This document shows, in pieces, positions 32,185-42,732 of a DNA stretch of 64,000 bases (the first letter of the stretch is position 1; every line of letters begins with the position of its first letter). Under the pieces are notes generated by a model, which saw nothing but the letters and a program-made list of their open reading frames with translations, was not told the origin of the DNA and did not search any database. The translations under genes were made by a program, and so were the position numbers. Source of the DNA: Murinocardiopsis flavida (GTDB lineage Bacteria > Actinomycetota > Actinomycetes > Streptosporangiales > Streptosporangiaceae); contig NZ_PYGA01000020.1 in assembly GCF_003014485.1 (NCBI RefSeq), positions 62,001-126,000 of the forward strand, read 5' to 3'.

Positions 32185-33495
32185 ATGCGCACAGACAGCA
32201 CACCGACCCCGCCCGAGCGCTCCCGCGTCGGGCGCCGCACCCTCCTCGCCGGGACCCTCGCGGCAGCGGGCCTTGCGACGGCGGGCTGCGGCGCGCGCCC
32301 GACCGCAGCGGGCGCCCGTCTGCGCCAGTGGAACCTCTTCACCGGCGGCGACGGCGCGCGCATGGTCGAGATGCACGACGCCTACCGGGCGGACCACCCC
32401 GAGGTCGACTTCCGTCCCACCACCTACCTGTGGGGCAACCCCTACTACACGAAGTTCACGATGGGCGCCGCGGGCGGCCGCGCCTTCGACATCGCGACCC
32501 TGCACCTGTCGCGGCTGCGCGGGCTGGGCGCCGGCACGCTCATCGACCCCGTGCCGGCGCACCTCCTCGCCGAGTTCGGGATCGGCCCGGACACCGTGCT
32601 GCCCAACGTCTGGGACAAGTGCGCGGTCGACGGCGAGCTGTACGCGATCCCGCTGGACACCCACCTGGTCGTCACCTACTTCAACCGGGAGGTCTGCGCG
32701 AGCGCCGGCGTGCTCGACGCCGATGGCGGGCTGGTCGAGACCAGCGGCCCGGAGGAGTTCCTCGACCTGCTCGCCGCCGTGCGCGACGTCACCGGCCGGT
32801 ACGGGATCGTCATGGAGACCACGGCCGGCTGGCGGCTCTTCTGGTCGCTGTACCGCCAGCTCGGCGGGGACCTGACCCTCGAAGGCGACGTTGTCATGGA
32901 CGACGACAAGGCGCTGCGGGTCCTGGACTTCCTGCGCCGGATCGCATCGGACGGGCTCACCCCCAAGGCGTCGGACGCGCCGGGCACGCCCGCGAACTTC
33001 CAGAACGGCATCGCGGGGCTGATGCTCGGCGGCAACTGGGAGATCCCCACCTTCCAGGCAGCGGGGATGGACTTCGGCATGCGCCCGTTCCCCGGGATCT
33101 TCGGCGACGCGCTCGGCCAGGGCGACTCCCACGCGTTCGTCCTCCCGCACCGGCGCGATCCCGACGACCGGGCCGTGCGCGCCGCCGTCGCCTACGCGGC
33201 ATGGATGCTGAAGCACAGCCTGATCTGGGCCGGCGGCGGCCACACCCCCGCCTACCTTCCTGTCGCGCGCAGCGCGGAGTACGACGCGCTCGAACCGCAG
33301 GCGGACTACCGCAGCGCAGCGGAGCACGTGCAGTTCGACCCGGACGCGTGGTTCAGCGGGTCCGCCGCGCCCTTGCAGAACGAGGCCGACTCCGTCTTCA
33401 GCGGCGTGTTCGACGGGGCCGCGACCCCCGAGCAGGCCCTCGCCCGGTTCCAGCGGGCGGCCCGGCAGCTCGTCGACACGCCCGCGCCGGTGTGA
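32185..33495 (+). CDS. Sugar ABC transporter solute-binding lipoprotein (CUT1-like)
   Basis: 436 aa. A twin-arginine type signal (VGRRTLLAGTLAAAGLATAGC) ends in a lipobox Cys, so the protein is exported folded through Tat and lipid-anchored. The body is an extracellular binding protein of family 1 (LRQWNLFTGGDGARM, FNREVCASAGVLD, GIAGLMLGGNWEIP). It is 78 bp after araA and followed by two CUT1 permeases. In this setting an arabino-oligosaccharide is the likely ligand, because an intracellular arabinofuranosidase follows. Confidence 0.85.
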   Translation: MRTDSTPTPPERSRVGRRTLLAGTLAAAGLATAGCGARPTAAGARLRQWNLFTGGDGARMVEMHDAYRADHPEVDFRPTTYLWGNPYYTKFTMGAAGGRAFDIATLHLSRLRGLGAGTLIDPVPAHLLAEFGIGPDTVLPNVWDKCAVDGELYAIPLDTHLVVTYFNREVCASAGVLDADGGLVETSGPEEFLDLLAAVRDVTGRYGIVMETTAGWRLFWSLYRQLGGDLTLEGDVVMDDDKALRVLDFLRRIASDGLTPKASDAPGTPANFQNGIAGLMLGGNWEIPTFQAAGMDFGMRPFPGIFGDALGQGDSHAFVLPHRRDPDDRAVRAAVAYAAWMLKHSLIWAGGGHTPAYLPVARSAEYDALEPQADYRSAAEHVQFDPDAWFSGSAAPLQNEADSVFSGVFDGAATPEQALARFQRAARQLVDTPAPV

Positions 33496-33528
33496 GCCGG
33501 CTCCCTCCCGCCTCCATTGGAGTCCGAC

Positions 33529-34491
33529 ATGACCACCCACGCCGACACCGAGCCGGTGCGGACCGCGTCCAGCGGCCCCACCGGCTCCGCGGCCCGCCCC
33601 CCGGGCCGGGCCCGCCGCACCGCCGCCGCATGGGCCGGCCTCTGGTACGCCCTCCCGTTCACGGCCCTGTTCGCCGTCTTCCTCCTCTGGCCGATGCTCG
33701 CCGGGCTGTGGACCAGCCTCACCGACCGCAGCCTCGCCCGCGGCGGCGGCTCCTTCGTCGGCCTCGCGAACTGGTCCGCCATGCTGGCGGACCCCGCGGT
33801 CTGGCAGTCGCTCTGGGTCACGGTGCTGTTCACCGCCATCAGCACACCGCTGCTGGTCGCCATCGCGCTGGCTATGGCGCTGCTGACCCACCGCACGGCG
33901 CGGCTCGGCTGGTTCCTGCGGCTGTCGTTCTTCGGGCCGTTCCTGCTGCCGGTGGCGGTGGTCACGCTCATCTGGACATGGCTCTACCAACCCGGGTTCG
34001 GGCTGGTCAACAGCCTGCTGACCGGGATCGGACTGCCCGAGGTGGGCTGGCTCTCCGGTGAGGGCACGGTGCTGCCCGCCATCGCCATCACCACCGTGTG
34101 GTGGACCGCCGGGTTCAACTTCCTGCTGTACCTCGCCGCGCTCCAGGGCATCCCCCGCTACGTCCACGAGGCGGCGGCCCTCGACGGCGCCGGCCCGTGG
34201 CAGCGGCTCACCCGCATCACCCTGCCGCTGCTGCGCCGCACCACCGCGCTGATCGTGATGCTGCAAATGGTCGCGTCGCTGAAGCTGTTCGACCAGGCGT
34301 ACCTGATGACCGCCGGCTCCGGCGGCCCGAACTACGCGGCCCGGCCGATCATCGGCTACATCTTCGACACCGGTTTCACCGGACTGCGCATCGGCTACGC
34401 CTCGGCGATCTCCTACCTCTTCTTCGCCGTCATCGTCGTCGCCTCGCTCGTCCAGCTCCGCCTGTTCTCCCGGAAGGAGACCACGGAATGA
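33529..34491 (+). CDS. Sugar ABC transporter permease, MalF type
   Basis: 320 aa, six helices. The EAA loop HEAAALDGAGPWQRLTRITL (about residues 220-240) contacts a shared ATPase. ATG 33529 has GGAG 6 nt upstream; a TTG four codons earlier is less likely. Its stop overlaps the next start (ATGA). No ATPase gene is present in this importer, so it probably uses an MsiK-type common ATPase encoded elsewhere. Confidence 0.9.
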   Translation: MTTHADTEPVRTASSGPTGSAARPPGRARRTAAAWAGLWYALPFTALFAVFLLWPMLAGLWTSLTDRSLARGGGSFVGLANWSAMLADPAVWQSLWVTVLFTAISTPLLVAIALAMALLTHRTARLGWFLRLSFFGPFLLPVAVVTLIWTWLYQPGFGLVNSLLTGIGLPEVGWLSGEGTVLPAIAITTVWWTAGFNFLLYLAALQGIPRYVHEAAALDGAGPWQRLTRITLPLLRRTTALIVMLQMVASLKLFDQAYLMTAGSGGPNYAARPIIGYIFDTGFTGLRIGYASAISYLFFAVIVVASLVQLRLFSRKETTE

Positions 34492-35366
34492 GCACCGCCA
34501 CCACCGCAGCCCCCCGGACGGCGGCCGGACGGCCCCGGCGGCGCCGCGTCCGCGTGCGCCCCGGTGGCGTCCTCGCCACTGTCTCCGTGCTGTTCCTCGC
34601 CGTCGTCTGGCTGCTCCCGCTGGTGTGGGCGGTGCTCACCTCGCTCAAACCCGAGGGTGAGACGACGGCCGTCCCCGTCCGCTGGCTGCCCCTCGAACCG
34701 ACGCTGGAGGCGTACCGGGCGGTCATCGCCCGCGGCGACCTCCAGCAGTGGCTGCTCAACAGCACGGTCATCTCGACCGGCGTCACCGTGCTCACCCTGG
34801 TGGTGTGCGTCCTGGCGGCCTACGCGTTCTCCAAGGTGCCCTTCCCCGGCAGTTCCTGGCTGTTCGCCCTGTTCATCGCGGGGATCCTGGTTCCGGCCCA
34901 GGTGCTCATCATCCCACTGTTCGACGAGATGACCGTCCTGGGGCTGGTCGACACCTACTGGGGCATCGCGCTGCCGCAGGTCGTCGCGCCCGTCATGGTG
35001 TTCATCCTGAAACGGTTCTTCGACGCCATCCCGCGCGACTACGAGGAGGCGGCCCGCATCGACGGCGCCGGCCACCTGCGGATCCTCTGGAACGTCGTCC
35101 TGCCGATGTCCCTGCCGATCCTCGCGGCGGTCGGCATCTTCACCTTCGTCCACGCCTGGAACAACTTCCTGTGGCCCTTCGTCGCCACCACCGACCCCGC
35201 CCTGATGACCGTCCCCGTCGGCCTCGGCACCGTGCAGGGGGCCTACGGCATCCAGTACGCGCAGAACATGGCCGCGGCGGTCCTCGGCGCCCTTCCCCTG
35301 ATCGCCGTCTTCCTGCTCTTCCAGCGCCAGGTCGTGCGCGGCGTCACCGACGCCGGCCTGAAGTGA
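34488..35366 (+). CDS. Sugar ABC transporter permease, MalG type
   Basis: 292 aa with the MalG-type EAA loop EEAARIDGAGHLRILWNVVL and six helices. AAGGAG lies 8 nt before ATG 34488, overlapping the partner permease by 4 nt. Together with the preceding two genes it forms a CUT1 importer, here assigned to arabino-oligosaccharides by context. Confidence 0.9.
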   Translation: MSTATTAAPRTAAGRPRRRRVRVRPGGVLATVSVLFLAVVWLLPLVWAVLTSLKPEGETTAVPVRWLPLEPTLEAYRAVIARGDLQQWLLNSTVISTGVTVLTLVVCVLAAYAFSKVPFPGSSWLFALFIAGILVPAQVLIIPLFDEMTVLGLVDTYWGIALPQVVAPVMVFILKRFFDAIPRDYEEAARIDGAGHLRILWNVVLPMSLPILAAVGIFTFVHAWNNFLWPFVATTDPALMTVPVGLGTVQGAYGIQYAQNMAAAVLGALPLIAVFLLFQRQVVRGVTDAGLK

Positions 35367-35388
35367 CCCGATCCAGAGAGAGGACACC

Positions 35389-36900
35389 ATGCACCACGCC
35401 TCCTTCACCCTCGACCCGGCCTTCACGGTCGCCCCCGTCAACCGCCGCACGTTCGGCGGCTTCGTCGAGCACCTCGGCCGCTGCGTCTACACCGGGATCT
35501 ACGAACCCGACCACCCGACGGCCGACGCGGACGGGTTCCGCCGCGACGTCCTCGACCTGACGCGCGAACTGGGCGTCACCACCGTCCGCTACCCCGGCGG
35601 CAACTTCGTGTCCGGCTACCGCTGGGAGGACGGGGTGGGGCCGCGCGACCGCCGCCCCGTGCGCCGCGACCTCGCCTGGCACAGCACCGAGACCAACGAG
35701 GTGGGCCTCGACGAGTTCATGCGCTGGTCCGCGAAAGCCGGGGTCGAGCCGATGATGGCGGTCAACCTCGGTACCCGCGGCGTCGCCGAGGCACTCGACC
35801 TGCTGGAGTACGCCAACCACCCCAAGGGCACCCTGCTGTCCGACCGGCGCGCCGCCAACGGGACCGCTGAACCCCACGGCATCACCATGTGGTGCCTCGG
35901 CAACGAGATGGACGGCCCCTGGCAGGTCGGACACACCACGGCGCGCGAGTACGGGCGGCTCGCCGGGCAGACCGCGCGTGCCATGCGCATGGCCCAGCCG
36001 GGACTGGAGCTCGTCGCGTGCGGCAGTTCCGGCTCGGCGATGGCGACGTTCGGCGCCTGGGAGGCGGGCGTCCTGGCGGAGTGCTACGACGCGGTCGACG
36101 CGATCTCCCTGCACGCCTACTACGAGGAGCACGACGGCGACCTCGCGAGCTTCCTCGCCTCGGGCGCGGACATGGACCGCTCCATCGACGCGGTCACGGC
36201 GACGGCCGACGCCGTCGGCGCGCGGCTGGGCGACCGCAAGCGCATCCGGCTCTCCTTCGACGAGTGGAACGTCTGGTACCAGAGCCGCCACCGCGCCGCC
36301 GCGCCCCGCGAGGACTGGCCGACCGCCCCGCGGCTGCTGGAGGACCACTACCACCTCGCCGACGCCGTGGTGGTCGGCGGCCTGCTGATCGCGCTGCTGC
36401 GGCACAGCGACCGGGTGACGGCGGCCTGCCAGGCGCAGCTCGTCAACGTCATCGCCCCGATCATGACCGAACCGGGCGGGCGCGCCTGGCGCCAGACCGT
36501 CTTCCACCCGTTCGCCGAGACCGCGCGAGCGGCGAAGGGCGAGGTCCTGCGGGTCGAGCCGGTGGCGCCCGTCCACCCGACCGCGCGCCACGGCGACGTG
36601 CCCGTCATCGACGCCGTCGCCACCAGGGACGCCGCGTCCGGGGCGGCCGCCGTGTTCGTCCTCAACCGGTCGGTCGACACCGCGGTAGCCCTCGACGTCG
36701 ACGTGCGCGGCTTGGGCGCCGAACGGCTCGTGCGGTGCGCCACCCTCGCCGACGCCGACGTCTACGCCGTCAACACCGCCGACGAGCCCGACCGGGTCGC
36801 CCCCGCGGCGAACCGCACGGCCGAACTGGCGGACGGGCGGCTGCGCGCCGTCCTGCCGCCCGTGTCCTGGACGGTCGTCGAACTCGCCACCGCGCGTTGA
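35389..36900 (+). CDS. abfA: Intracellular alpha-L-arabinofuranosidase, GH51
   Basis: 503 aa retaining GH51 enzyme. Starts [22 protein letters not shown] and has [16 protein letters not shown], the acid/base Glu173 in CLGNEMDG and the nucleophile Glu292 in FDEWNVWY, the same spacing as in characterised GH51 enzymes. A beta-sandwich domain forms the last 120 residues. No signal peptide, so it acts in the cytosol on imported arabino-oligosaccharides, releasing arabinose for AraA-AraB-AraD. 22 bp after the permease gene. Confidence 0.94.
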   Translation: MHHASFTLDPAFTVAPVNRRTFGGFVEHLGRCVYTGIYEPDHPTADADGFRRDVLDLTRELGVTTVRYPGGNFVSGYRWEDGVGPRDRRPVRRDLAWHSTETNEVGLDEFMRWSAKAGVEPMMAVNLGTRGVAEALDLLEYANHPKGTLLSDRRAANGTAEPHGITMWCLGNEMDGPWQVGHTTAREYGRLAGQTARAMRMAQPGLELVACGSSGSAMATFGAWEAGVLAECYDAVDAISLHAYYEEHDGDLASFLASGADMDRSIDAVTATADAVGARLGDRKRIRLSFDEWNVWYQSRHRAAAPREDWPTAPRLLEDHYHLADAVVVGGLLIALLRHSDRVTAACQAQLVNVIAPIMTEPGGRAWRQTVFHPFAETARAAKGEVLRVEPVAPVHPTARHGDVPVIDAVATRDAASGAAAVFVLNRSVDTAVALDVDVRGLGAERLVRCATLADADVYAVNTADEPDRVAPAANRTAELADGRLRAVLPPVSWTVVELATAR

Positions 36901-36935
36901 CGGCACCGCCCGACTACCACCGAAAGGCGAGAACG

Positions 36936-38018
36936 ATGAGGAACAGACACCTACTGGCGGCCGGAGCGGCCGCCCTGACCCTGCTGGTGTCCTCGTGCGC
37001 GGTCGGCGACGCCGCCCGCGAAACGGGGGAGAACGGCACCATCGGCATCGCGATGCCGACCAAGTCCTCGGAGCGCTGGGTGGACGACGGCGCGAACATG
37101 GTGGCGCAGTTCGAGAAGGCGGGCTACGGCGCCGACCTGCAATACGCCGAGGACGTCGTGGAGAACCAGGTCTCGCAGATCGAGAACATGATCACCAAAG
37201 GGGTCGACGCCCTGGTGATCGCGGCGATCGACGGTGAGGCGCTGACCGACGTCCTCCAGACGGCCGCCGACAGCGACATCCCGGTGATCTCCTACGACCG
37301 GCTCATCCGCGGCACCGAGCACGTCGACTACTACGCCACCTTCGACAACCACGAGGTGGGCGTGCTCCAAGGGGCCTACATCGAAAAGGCGCTGAACCTC
37401 GAGAAGGAGAAGGGGCCGTTCAGCATCGAGCTGTTCGGCGGCTCGCCCGACGACAACAACGCCTACTTCTTCTACGACGGCGCGATGTCGGTCCTCAAGC
37501 CCTACATCGACGACGGCGTGCTCGACGTGCGCAGCGGCCAGACCAGCATGAAGAAGATCGCGACCCTGCGCTGGGACGGCGCGACCGCGCAGTCCCGGAT
37601 GGACAACCTGCTCAGCGCGCACTACTCCGACACCGAGGTCGACGCGGTCCTCTCGCCCTACGACGGGATCAGCATCGGCGTCATCTCCTCGCTCAAGGGG
37701 GTGGGCTACGGCGAGGGCGACAAGCCGCTGCCGGTCATCACCGGCCAGGACGCCGAGGCGGCGTCGGTCAAGTCCATCGTCGCCGGCGAGCAGACCCAGA
37801 CGGTGTTCAAGGACACCCGCAAGCTCGCCGAGGTCGCCGTGCAGATGACCGACGCCGTGGTCAAGGGCGACAAGCCCGAGGTCAACGACACCGAGAGCTA
37901 CGAGAACGGGAAGAAGACCGTCCCGTCCTACCTGCTCGAACCGGTCTCCGTCGACGCCGACAACTACCGCGAGGAGCTGCTCGACAGCGGCTACTACAAG
38001 GAGTCCGAGCTTGAGTGA
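36936..38018 (+). CDS. ChvE/XylF-type monosaccharide-binding lipoprotein
   Basis: 360 aa. Lipoprotein signal [16 protein letters not shown], then a type I periplasmic-binding fold: [53 protein letters not shown] and [20 protein letters not shown]. Such proteins bind xylose, arabinose, galactose or glucose; arabinose is favoured by the cluster. ATG 36936 is preceded by AAAGGCGAG. Its end overlaps mmsA by 8 nt. Confidence 0.9.
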   Translation: MRNRHLLAAGAAALTLLVSSCAVGDAARETGENGTIGIAMPTKSSERWVDDGANMVAQFEKAGYGADLQYAEDVVENQVSQIENMITKGVDALVIAAIDGEALTDVLQTAADSDIPVISYDRLIRGTEHVDYYATFDNHEVGVLQGAYIEKALNLEKEKGPFSIELFGGSPDDNNAYFFYDGAMSVLKPYIDDGVLDVRSGQTSMKKIATLRWDGATAQSRMDNLLSAHYSDTEVDAVLSPYDGISIGVISSLKGVGYGEGDKPLPVITGQDAEAASVKSIVAGEQTQTVFKDTRKLAEVAVQMTDAVVKGDKPEVNDTESYENGKKTVPSYLLEPVSVDADNYREELLDSGYYKESELE

Positions 38019-39552
38019 GGCGCCGAGCAGGACCGGCGACATCCTGCACATGCGCGGGATCGGCAAGGAGTTCCCCGGGGTCACGGCGCTGGCGGACGTC
38101 GACCTGCGCGTGGCCCCCGGCGAGGTGCGTGCCCTGATGGGGGAGAACGGCGCCGGGAAGTCCACGCTGATGAAGATCCTGAGCGGGGTGTACCCGCACG
38201 GGTCCTACACCGGCGACATCCTGATGGACGGCGAGGTCCGGGCGTTCTCCGGCGTCGCCGACAGCGAGCGCGCCGGCATCGCGATCATCCACCAGGAGCT
38301 CGCGCTCGTCCCGCAGCTCTCCATCGCCGAGAACATCTTCCTCGGCAACGAGCGGACCCGGCTCGGGGTGGTCGACTGGGGCGCAACGGTGCGCGCGGCG
38401 CGCGGCCTGCTGCGCCGGGTCGGCCTGGACGAGGACCCCACGACCCCGGTGTCGCTGCTCAGCGTCGGCCGGCAGCAGCTCGTCGAGATCGCGAAGGCGC
38501 TGTCGAAGGAGGTGCGGCTGCTCATCCTCGACGAGCCCACCTCGGCGCTGAACGAGGCGGAGAGCGACATCCTCCTCGGCCTGCTCCGCGGGCTGCGGGC
38601 GCAGGGCATCGCCTGCATCCTCATCTCGCACAAGCTCGGCGAGGTCGTCCGGGTGGCCGACACCATCACGGTGCTGCGCGACGGCCGCGGCATCGAGACG
38701 ATGGCGGCGGGCGCCGTGGACGAGGACCGGATCATCCGCGGCATGGTCGGCCGGGCGCTGGACCAGCGCTACCCGCAGCGGACCGCGGAGATCGGCGAGG
38801 TGCGGTTCGAGGTGCGCGACTGGACGGTCGACCACCCCACCCAGTCGGGGCGGCGCATGGCCGACGGGGTGGGGCTGGAGGTCCGCCGCGGCGAGGTCGT
38901 GGGCCTCGCCGGGCTCATGGGCGCGGGGCGCACCGAGTTCGCGATGAGCCTGTTCGGCGGCTCCTACGGCCGCTACGTGCGCGGCGGCCTCGTCAAGGAC
39001 GGGACGCCCATCCGGGTGCGCGACGTCGGCGAGGCCATCGCCAACGGGATCGCCTACGTGCCGGAGGACCGCAAGGAGCTCGGGCTGATCCTCGGCGACG
39101 ACATCCGACGCAACCTCACCCTCGCCGCGCTGCGCCGCGTCAGCAGCCGGACCGTCATCGACAAGGCGGCGGAGGCGGTCGCCGCGGCGGAGCTGAGCGC
39201 CCGGATGGGTGTGCGCAGCCGCGACATCTACCAGGCTGCGGGCGACCTCAGCGGCGGCAACCAGCAGAAGGTCGTCCTCGGCAAGTGGCTGTTCGCAGAG
39301 CCCGACCTGCTCATCCTGGACGAGCCCACCCGCGGTATCGACGTGGGCGCCAAGTACGAGATCTACCTCGTGGTGCGGCGCCTCGCCGCCCAGGGCACCA
39401 GCGTGCTGCTCATCTCCTCGGAGCTGCCCGAGCTGCTGGGCATGTGCGACCGGATCTACGCGATGAGCCAGGGCCGGATCACCGGCCAGATGGCGCGCGG
39501 CGAGGCCGCCCAAGAACCGCTGATGAAGCTGATGACCATGGCGAAGGCGTGA
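38011..39552 (+). CDS. mmsA: Monosaccharide ABC transporter ATPase, double-domain (MmsA/XylG type)
   Basis: 513 aa with two ABC domains. Domain 1: [16 protein letters not shown] and a degenerate signature ([16 protein letters not shown]) before [11 protein letters not shown]; domain 2: [14 protein letters not shown] in place of a canonical Walker A, then [15 protein letters not shown] and [14 protein letters not shown], the usual CUT2 asymmetry. The start is TTG 38011 with AAGGAG at 37998, within the end of the binding-protein gene. Unlike the other two sugar importers here it carries its own ATPase. Confidence 0.92.
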   Translation: MSEAPSRTGDILHMRGIGKEFPGVTALADVDLRVAPGEVRALMGENGAGKSTLMKILSGVYPHGSYTGDILMDGEVRAFSGVADSERAGIAIIHQELALVPQLSIAENIFLGNERTRLGVVDWGATVRAARGLLRRVGLDEDPTTPVSLLSVGRQQLVEIAKALSKEVRLLILDEPTSALNEAESDILLGLLRGLRAQGIACILISHKLGEVVRVADTITVLRDGRGIETMAAGAVDEDRIIRGMVGRALDQRYPQRTAEIGEVRFEVRDWTVDHPTQSGRRMADGVGLEVRRGEVVGLAGLMGAGRTEFAMSLFGGSYGRYVRGGLVKDGTPIRVRDVGEAIANGIAYVPEDRKELGLILGDDIRRNLTLAALRRVSSRTVIDKAAEAVAAAELSARMGVRSRDIYQAAGDLSGGNQQKVVLGKWLFAEPDLLILDEPTRGIDVGAKYEIYLVVRRLAAQGTSVLLISSELPELLGMCDRIYAMSQGRITGQMARGEAAQEPLMKLMTMAKA

Positions 39553-39558
39553 GAAGCG

Positions 39559-40824
39559 ATGACAGCCCTGCGCGAGATCCTGCGCAACAACGCACGTCAG
39601 TACGGCATGGTGATCGCGCTCGCGGTCATCGTCGTGCTGTTCCAGATCCTCACGGGCGGCCTGCTGCTGCGCCCGTTGAACATCACCAACCTGATCATGC
39701 AGAACTCCTACGTGCTGATCCTGGCGATCGGGATGATGCTGGTCATCGTCACCGGCCACATCGACCTCTCCGTGGGGTCGGTCGTGGCGTTCGTCGGCGC
39801 CGTGTCGGCGATCATGCTGACCGGGTGGGGGCTGCCGATGCCGGTGGTGGTCCCCCTCGCGCTGGTGCTCGGGGCGCTCATCGGGGCGTGGCAGGGCTTC
39901 TGGGTCGCCTACGTGCGCATCCCCGCGTTCATCGTGACCCTCGCCGGGATGCTGATCTTCCGCGGGGCGACCATGGTCGTGCTCGACGGGGAGTCCGTCG
40001 GCCCCCTCCCGCAGTCGCTGCGCGCGATGGCGAACGGCTTCGTCCCCGACATCGCCGCCGTCGGCCCGCACCTGCTGACGCTGCTCCTCGCGGTGCTCGG
40101 CGCCGCGGTGCTGGTGCGGATCCAGTGGCGGATGCGAGCACGCGACCTGCGCTTCGACCTCCCCGCGGCGTCGTCGCGGCTGACGGCCGCGAAGTCGGCG
40201 GCGACGGTGCTCGTCGTCGTGGTGTTCGGCGCCATCCTGGCTGTGCACAACGGGGTCCCCATCGTCGGCCTGCTGCTCATCGCCCTGATCGCGGGCTACT
40301 CGTTCGTGATGAGCGCGACGACCGCCGGGCGGCACGTCTACGCCGTCGGCGGAAGTGAGAAGGCGGCCATGCTTTCGGGGGTGAAGACCCGGCGGACGAC
40401 GTTCTGGGTGTTCGTCAACATGGGCGTCCTGTCGGCGCTCGCCGGGCTGGTGTTCACCGCGCGGCTCAACGCCGCGACGCCGCGCGCGGGGACCATGTTC
40501 GAGCTCGACGCGATCGCTGCGGCGTTCATCGGCGGCGCCTCCGCGGCGGGCGGCGTGGGCACCGTGATCGGCGCGGTGGTCGGCGCGCTCGTCATGGGCG
40601 TGATGAACAACGGGATGTCGCTCATCGGGCTGGGAGTCGACTGGCAGCAGGGCATCAAGGGCCTGGTGCTGCTCGCCGCGGTCGCGTTCGACATCTACAA
40701 CAAGAACCGGGTCGGCGCCCGCCGCCGGTCCGCGCCGGTCGCGGAACCCGACGGGGGGTCCGGGAGCGGCGGCGGCAGCGGCGGCAGGCGCGACGAGGTG
40801 GCGGTCGAGGAGGGCAGCCGGTGA
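39559..40824 (+). CDS. mmsB: Monosaccharide ABC transporter permease (MmsB/XylH type)
   Basis: 421 aa, about ten helices. NSYVLILAIGMMLVIVTGHI and DLSVGSVVAFVGAV near the N-terminus and FIGGASAAGGVGTVIGA near the C-terminus are typical of CUT2 permeases. A Gly/Ser-rich, then acidic tail (last 35 residues) is extra. 6 bp after mmsA, and last gene of the rightward arabinose block; its stop is part of the terminator stem. Confidence 0.9.
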   Translation: MTALREILRNNARQYGMVIALAVIVVLFQILTGGLLLRPLNITNLIMQNSYVLILAIGMMLVIVTGHIDLSVGSVVAFVGAVSAIMLTGWGLPMPVVVPLALVLGALIGAWQGFWVAYVRIPAFIVTLAGMLIFRGATMVVLDGESVGPLPQSLRAMANGFVPDIAAVGPHLLTLLLAVLGAAVLVRIQWRMRARDLRFDLPAASSRLTAAKSAATVLVVVVFGAILAVHNGVPIVGLLLIALIAGYSFVMSATTAGRHVYAVGGSEKAAMLSGVKTRRTTFWVFVNMGVLSALAGLVFTARLNAATPRAGTMFELDAIAAAFIGGASAAGGVGTVIGAVVGALVMGVMNNGMSLIGLGVDWQQGIKGLVLLAAVAFDIYNKNRVGARRRSAPVAEPDGGSGSGGGSGGRRDEVAVEEGSR

Positions 40825-40866
40825 CGGCGGCGATGGCCCGGTCCGGTGGACCGGGCCGCCGCCGTC
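40823..40866. terminator. Bidirectional terminator between converging sugar operons
   Basis: Stem GGCCCGGTCC (40835-40844) with GGACCGGGCC (40848-40857), GGT loop, extended after a 3-nt bulge by GACGGCGGC pairing with GCCGCCGTC. Both flanking stop codons touch the stem, so one structure serves both operons. Confidence 0.7.
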
Positions 40867-41785
40867 AGCCCTTCAGCGCGCCGCCCATCGTGAACTTGCT
40901 GCCCAGCGCCCTGGACGCGGCGATGTAGACGAGGATCACCGGCAGCGAGTAGATCAGCGAGTACGCCGCGAGCGCCCCGTACTGGATCGCCCCGTACTGG
41001 CCGAACGACGAGTAGATCCGCACCGCGGCCGGCAGGTAGTCGGGGCTCTTCAGCAGCAGGAACGGGACGAAGAAGTTGCCCCAGGTCATGACCAGGGTGA
41101 AGATCCCGACGACGGCCATGCCGGGCGCCGCGAGGGGCACGACGAGCAGCCGCAGCGACTGCCACGACGACGCGCCGTCGACCCAGGCGGCCTCCTCCAG
41201 TTCCACGGGGATCCCGTCGAGGAAGTTCTTCATCAGCCAGATGCCGAACGGCAGGCTCGACGCGGCGAGGAACAGGGTCGTCGCCCCGCGCGAGTCCAAC
41301 AGGTTCGCCTGCACGAACATGCTGTACACCGGCACCATGATCGCGGTCACCGGCAGGCCGGTGGCGAACAGCATCGTGTACAGCAGCGGGCGTTTGAACC
41401 GCAGGTTGAACCGCGACAGCGGGTAGGCCGCCAGCACCGACACCACGACGGTCGTGACAGCGGCCCCGCCGCTCAGCAGCACGCTGTTCCACAGCGGGAT
41501 GAACATGGTCTCGGGCGTCAGCACCGCCTCGAAATGCTCCAGGGTGAACTGCGACGGCGGAGTGGCGCGCAGCGACGGCTCGGCGTTGACCGACGCGAAC
41601 AGCACCCACAGCAGCGGCAGCAGGAACACGATGGTGACCGCCGCCAGCACCGCGTAGGCGACGGTGCTCGCCGCGGCCCGCGTGGGCGAGGTGATCGCCT
41701 TCGGCAGGGTGCGGCCGGGCCGGCCGGCGGTGGCGAGGGAGGCGCCCGGCCCCCGCCGGGGCCTGCCGGGCTGCTCGGCCGTCAT
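40865..41785 (-). CDS. Sugar ABC transporter permease, MalG type
   Basis: 306 aa, six helices with EAA loop LEEAAWVDGASSWQSLRLLV. Ends SRALGSKFTMGGALKG. Start overlaps the stop of the upstream permease by 4 nt. Third gene of a leftward binding protein-permease-permease operon without ATPase. The substrate is not evident; the ROK regulator next door suggests a sugar. Confidence 0.9.
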   Translation of the reverse strand: MTAEQPGRPRRGPGASLATAGRPGRTLPKAITSPTRAAASTVAYAVLAAVTIVFLLPLLWVLFASVNAEPSLRATPPSQFTLEHFEAVLTPETMFIPLWNSVLLSGGAAVTTVVVSVLAAYPLSRFNLRFKRPLLYTMLFATGLPVTAIMVPVYSMFVQANLLDSRGATTLFLAASSLPFGIWLMKNFLDGIPVELEEAAWVDGASSWQSLRLLVVPLAAPGMAVVGIFTLVMTWGNFFVPFLLLKSPDYLPAAVRIYSSFGQYGAIQYGALAAYSLIYSLPVILVYIAASRALGSKFTMGGALKG

Positions 41786-42726
41786 CGGACCTCCTCGGGA
41801 CGCAGCATCTTCACGTAGGCCGCGGAGAACAGGCCGGCCACGATGAGCAGCGCCAGCGCCACCGTCGTGCCATAGCCCAGGTCGCCGAACTGGAGGGCCT
41901 CCTTGTACATCAGCAGCGGCAGGGTCGTGCTGCGCTCACCGGGGCCGCCCGCCGTCATCACGTAGATCAGGGTGAACACCTGGACGGTCTGCAAGGTGAC
42001 GAGCATCAGTGTGGTGGCGATGGTGCGCCGCAGCAGCGGCAGCACGATGTGCCACACCACCTGGAGGGTCGAGGCGCCGTCGACCCGCGCCGCCTCCTTC
42101 AAGTAGCTCGGGATCTCCGACAGCCCCGCCGAGTACGTCATCATGGAGAAGGCGGTGCCCTTCCAGACGTTGGCGAGGATCACGGCGAACAGCGGTGCGG
42201 TGTAGAGCCAGTTCACCGGGGCGGCGCCCAGGAACTCGAAGACCCCGTTGAGGCCGCCTTCGCGCTCCAGGAACACCACCCACAGCAGGCCGGCCACCAC
42301 CTCGGGCACCACCCAGGCGCCCACCACCACCGTCGACACCACCATGCGTGCCGCGGGGTGCCGGTTCTGGAGCAGCAGCGCGAGGCCCAGCCCCAGCACG
42401 GTCTGCCCCACCACGCCGGAGCCCAGCAGGAACACGACGGTGAGCAGGGTCGCCTCGCGGAACTTCGGGTCGGCGAACAGCTCGGTGAAGTTCGCCAGGC
42501 CCACGAATTCCGGCTGCGCGGCGTTGACCCCGGTGAGCGCCGCGTTGGTGAAGGACACCCACACGGTCCAGATGATCGGGCCCGCGAAGAAGACGAGCAT
42601 CAGGAACAGGGCGGGGGCGAGCGGCAGCAGCCAGCTCGCGACCCCGCCGCGGCGGGCCGAGGGCCGGCCGGACGGGCGCGTGCCGCCCTTCCGGCCCTCG
42701 GGGGCCGCAACGGTCGTCGATGCCAT
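41782..42726 (-). CDS. Sugar ABC transporter permease, MalF type
   Basis: 314 aa, six helices with EAA loop KEAARVDGASTLQVVWHIVL. A basic, Pro/Gly-rich N-terminus precedes the first helix. It follows the binding-protein gene by 6 bp and overlaps the next permease by 4 nt. Pairs with the MalG-type partner to form one CUT1 importer. Confidence 0.9.
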   Translation of the reverse strand: MASTTVAAPEGRKGGTRPSGRPSARRGGVASWLLPLAPALFLMLVFFAGPIIWTVWVSFTNAALTGVNAAQPEFVGLANFTELFADPKFREATLLTVVFLLGSGVVGQTVLGLGLALLLQNRHPAARMVVSTVVVGAWVVPEVVAGLLWVVFLEREGGLNGVFEFLGAAPVNWLYTAPLFAVILANVWKGTAFSMMTYSAGLSEIPSYLKEAARVDGASTLQVVWHIVLPLLRRTIATTLMLVTLQTVQVFTLIYVMTAGGPGERSTTLPLLMYKEALQFGDLGYGTTVALALLIVAGLFSAAYVKMLRPEEVR

Positions 42727-42732
42727 CGCCGC

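Noticed and set aside
29677-34266. Very long open frame (about 1529 codons) on the minus strand through the arabinose genes
   Set aside because: It is the antisense shadow of araB, araD, araA and the importer genes; such frames are common in very GC-rich DNA and its protein is low-complexity without domains.
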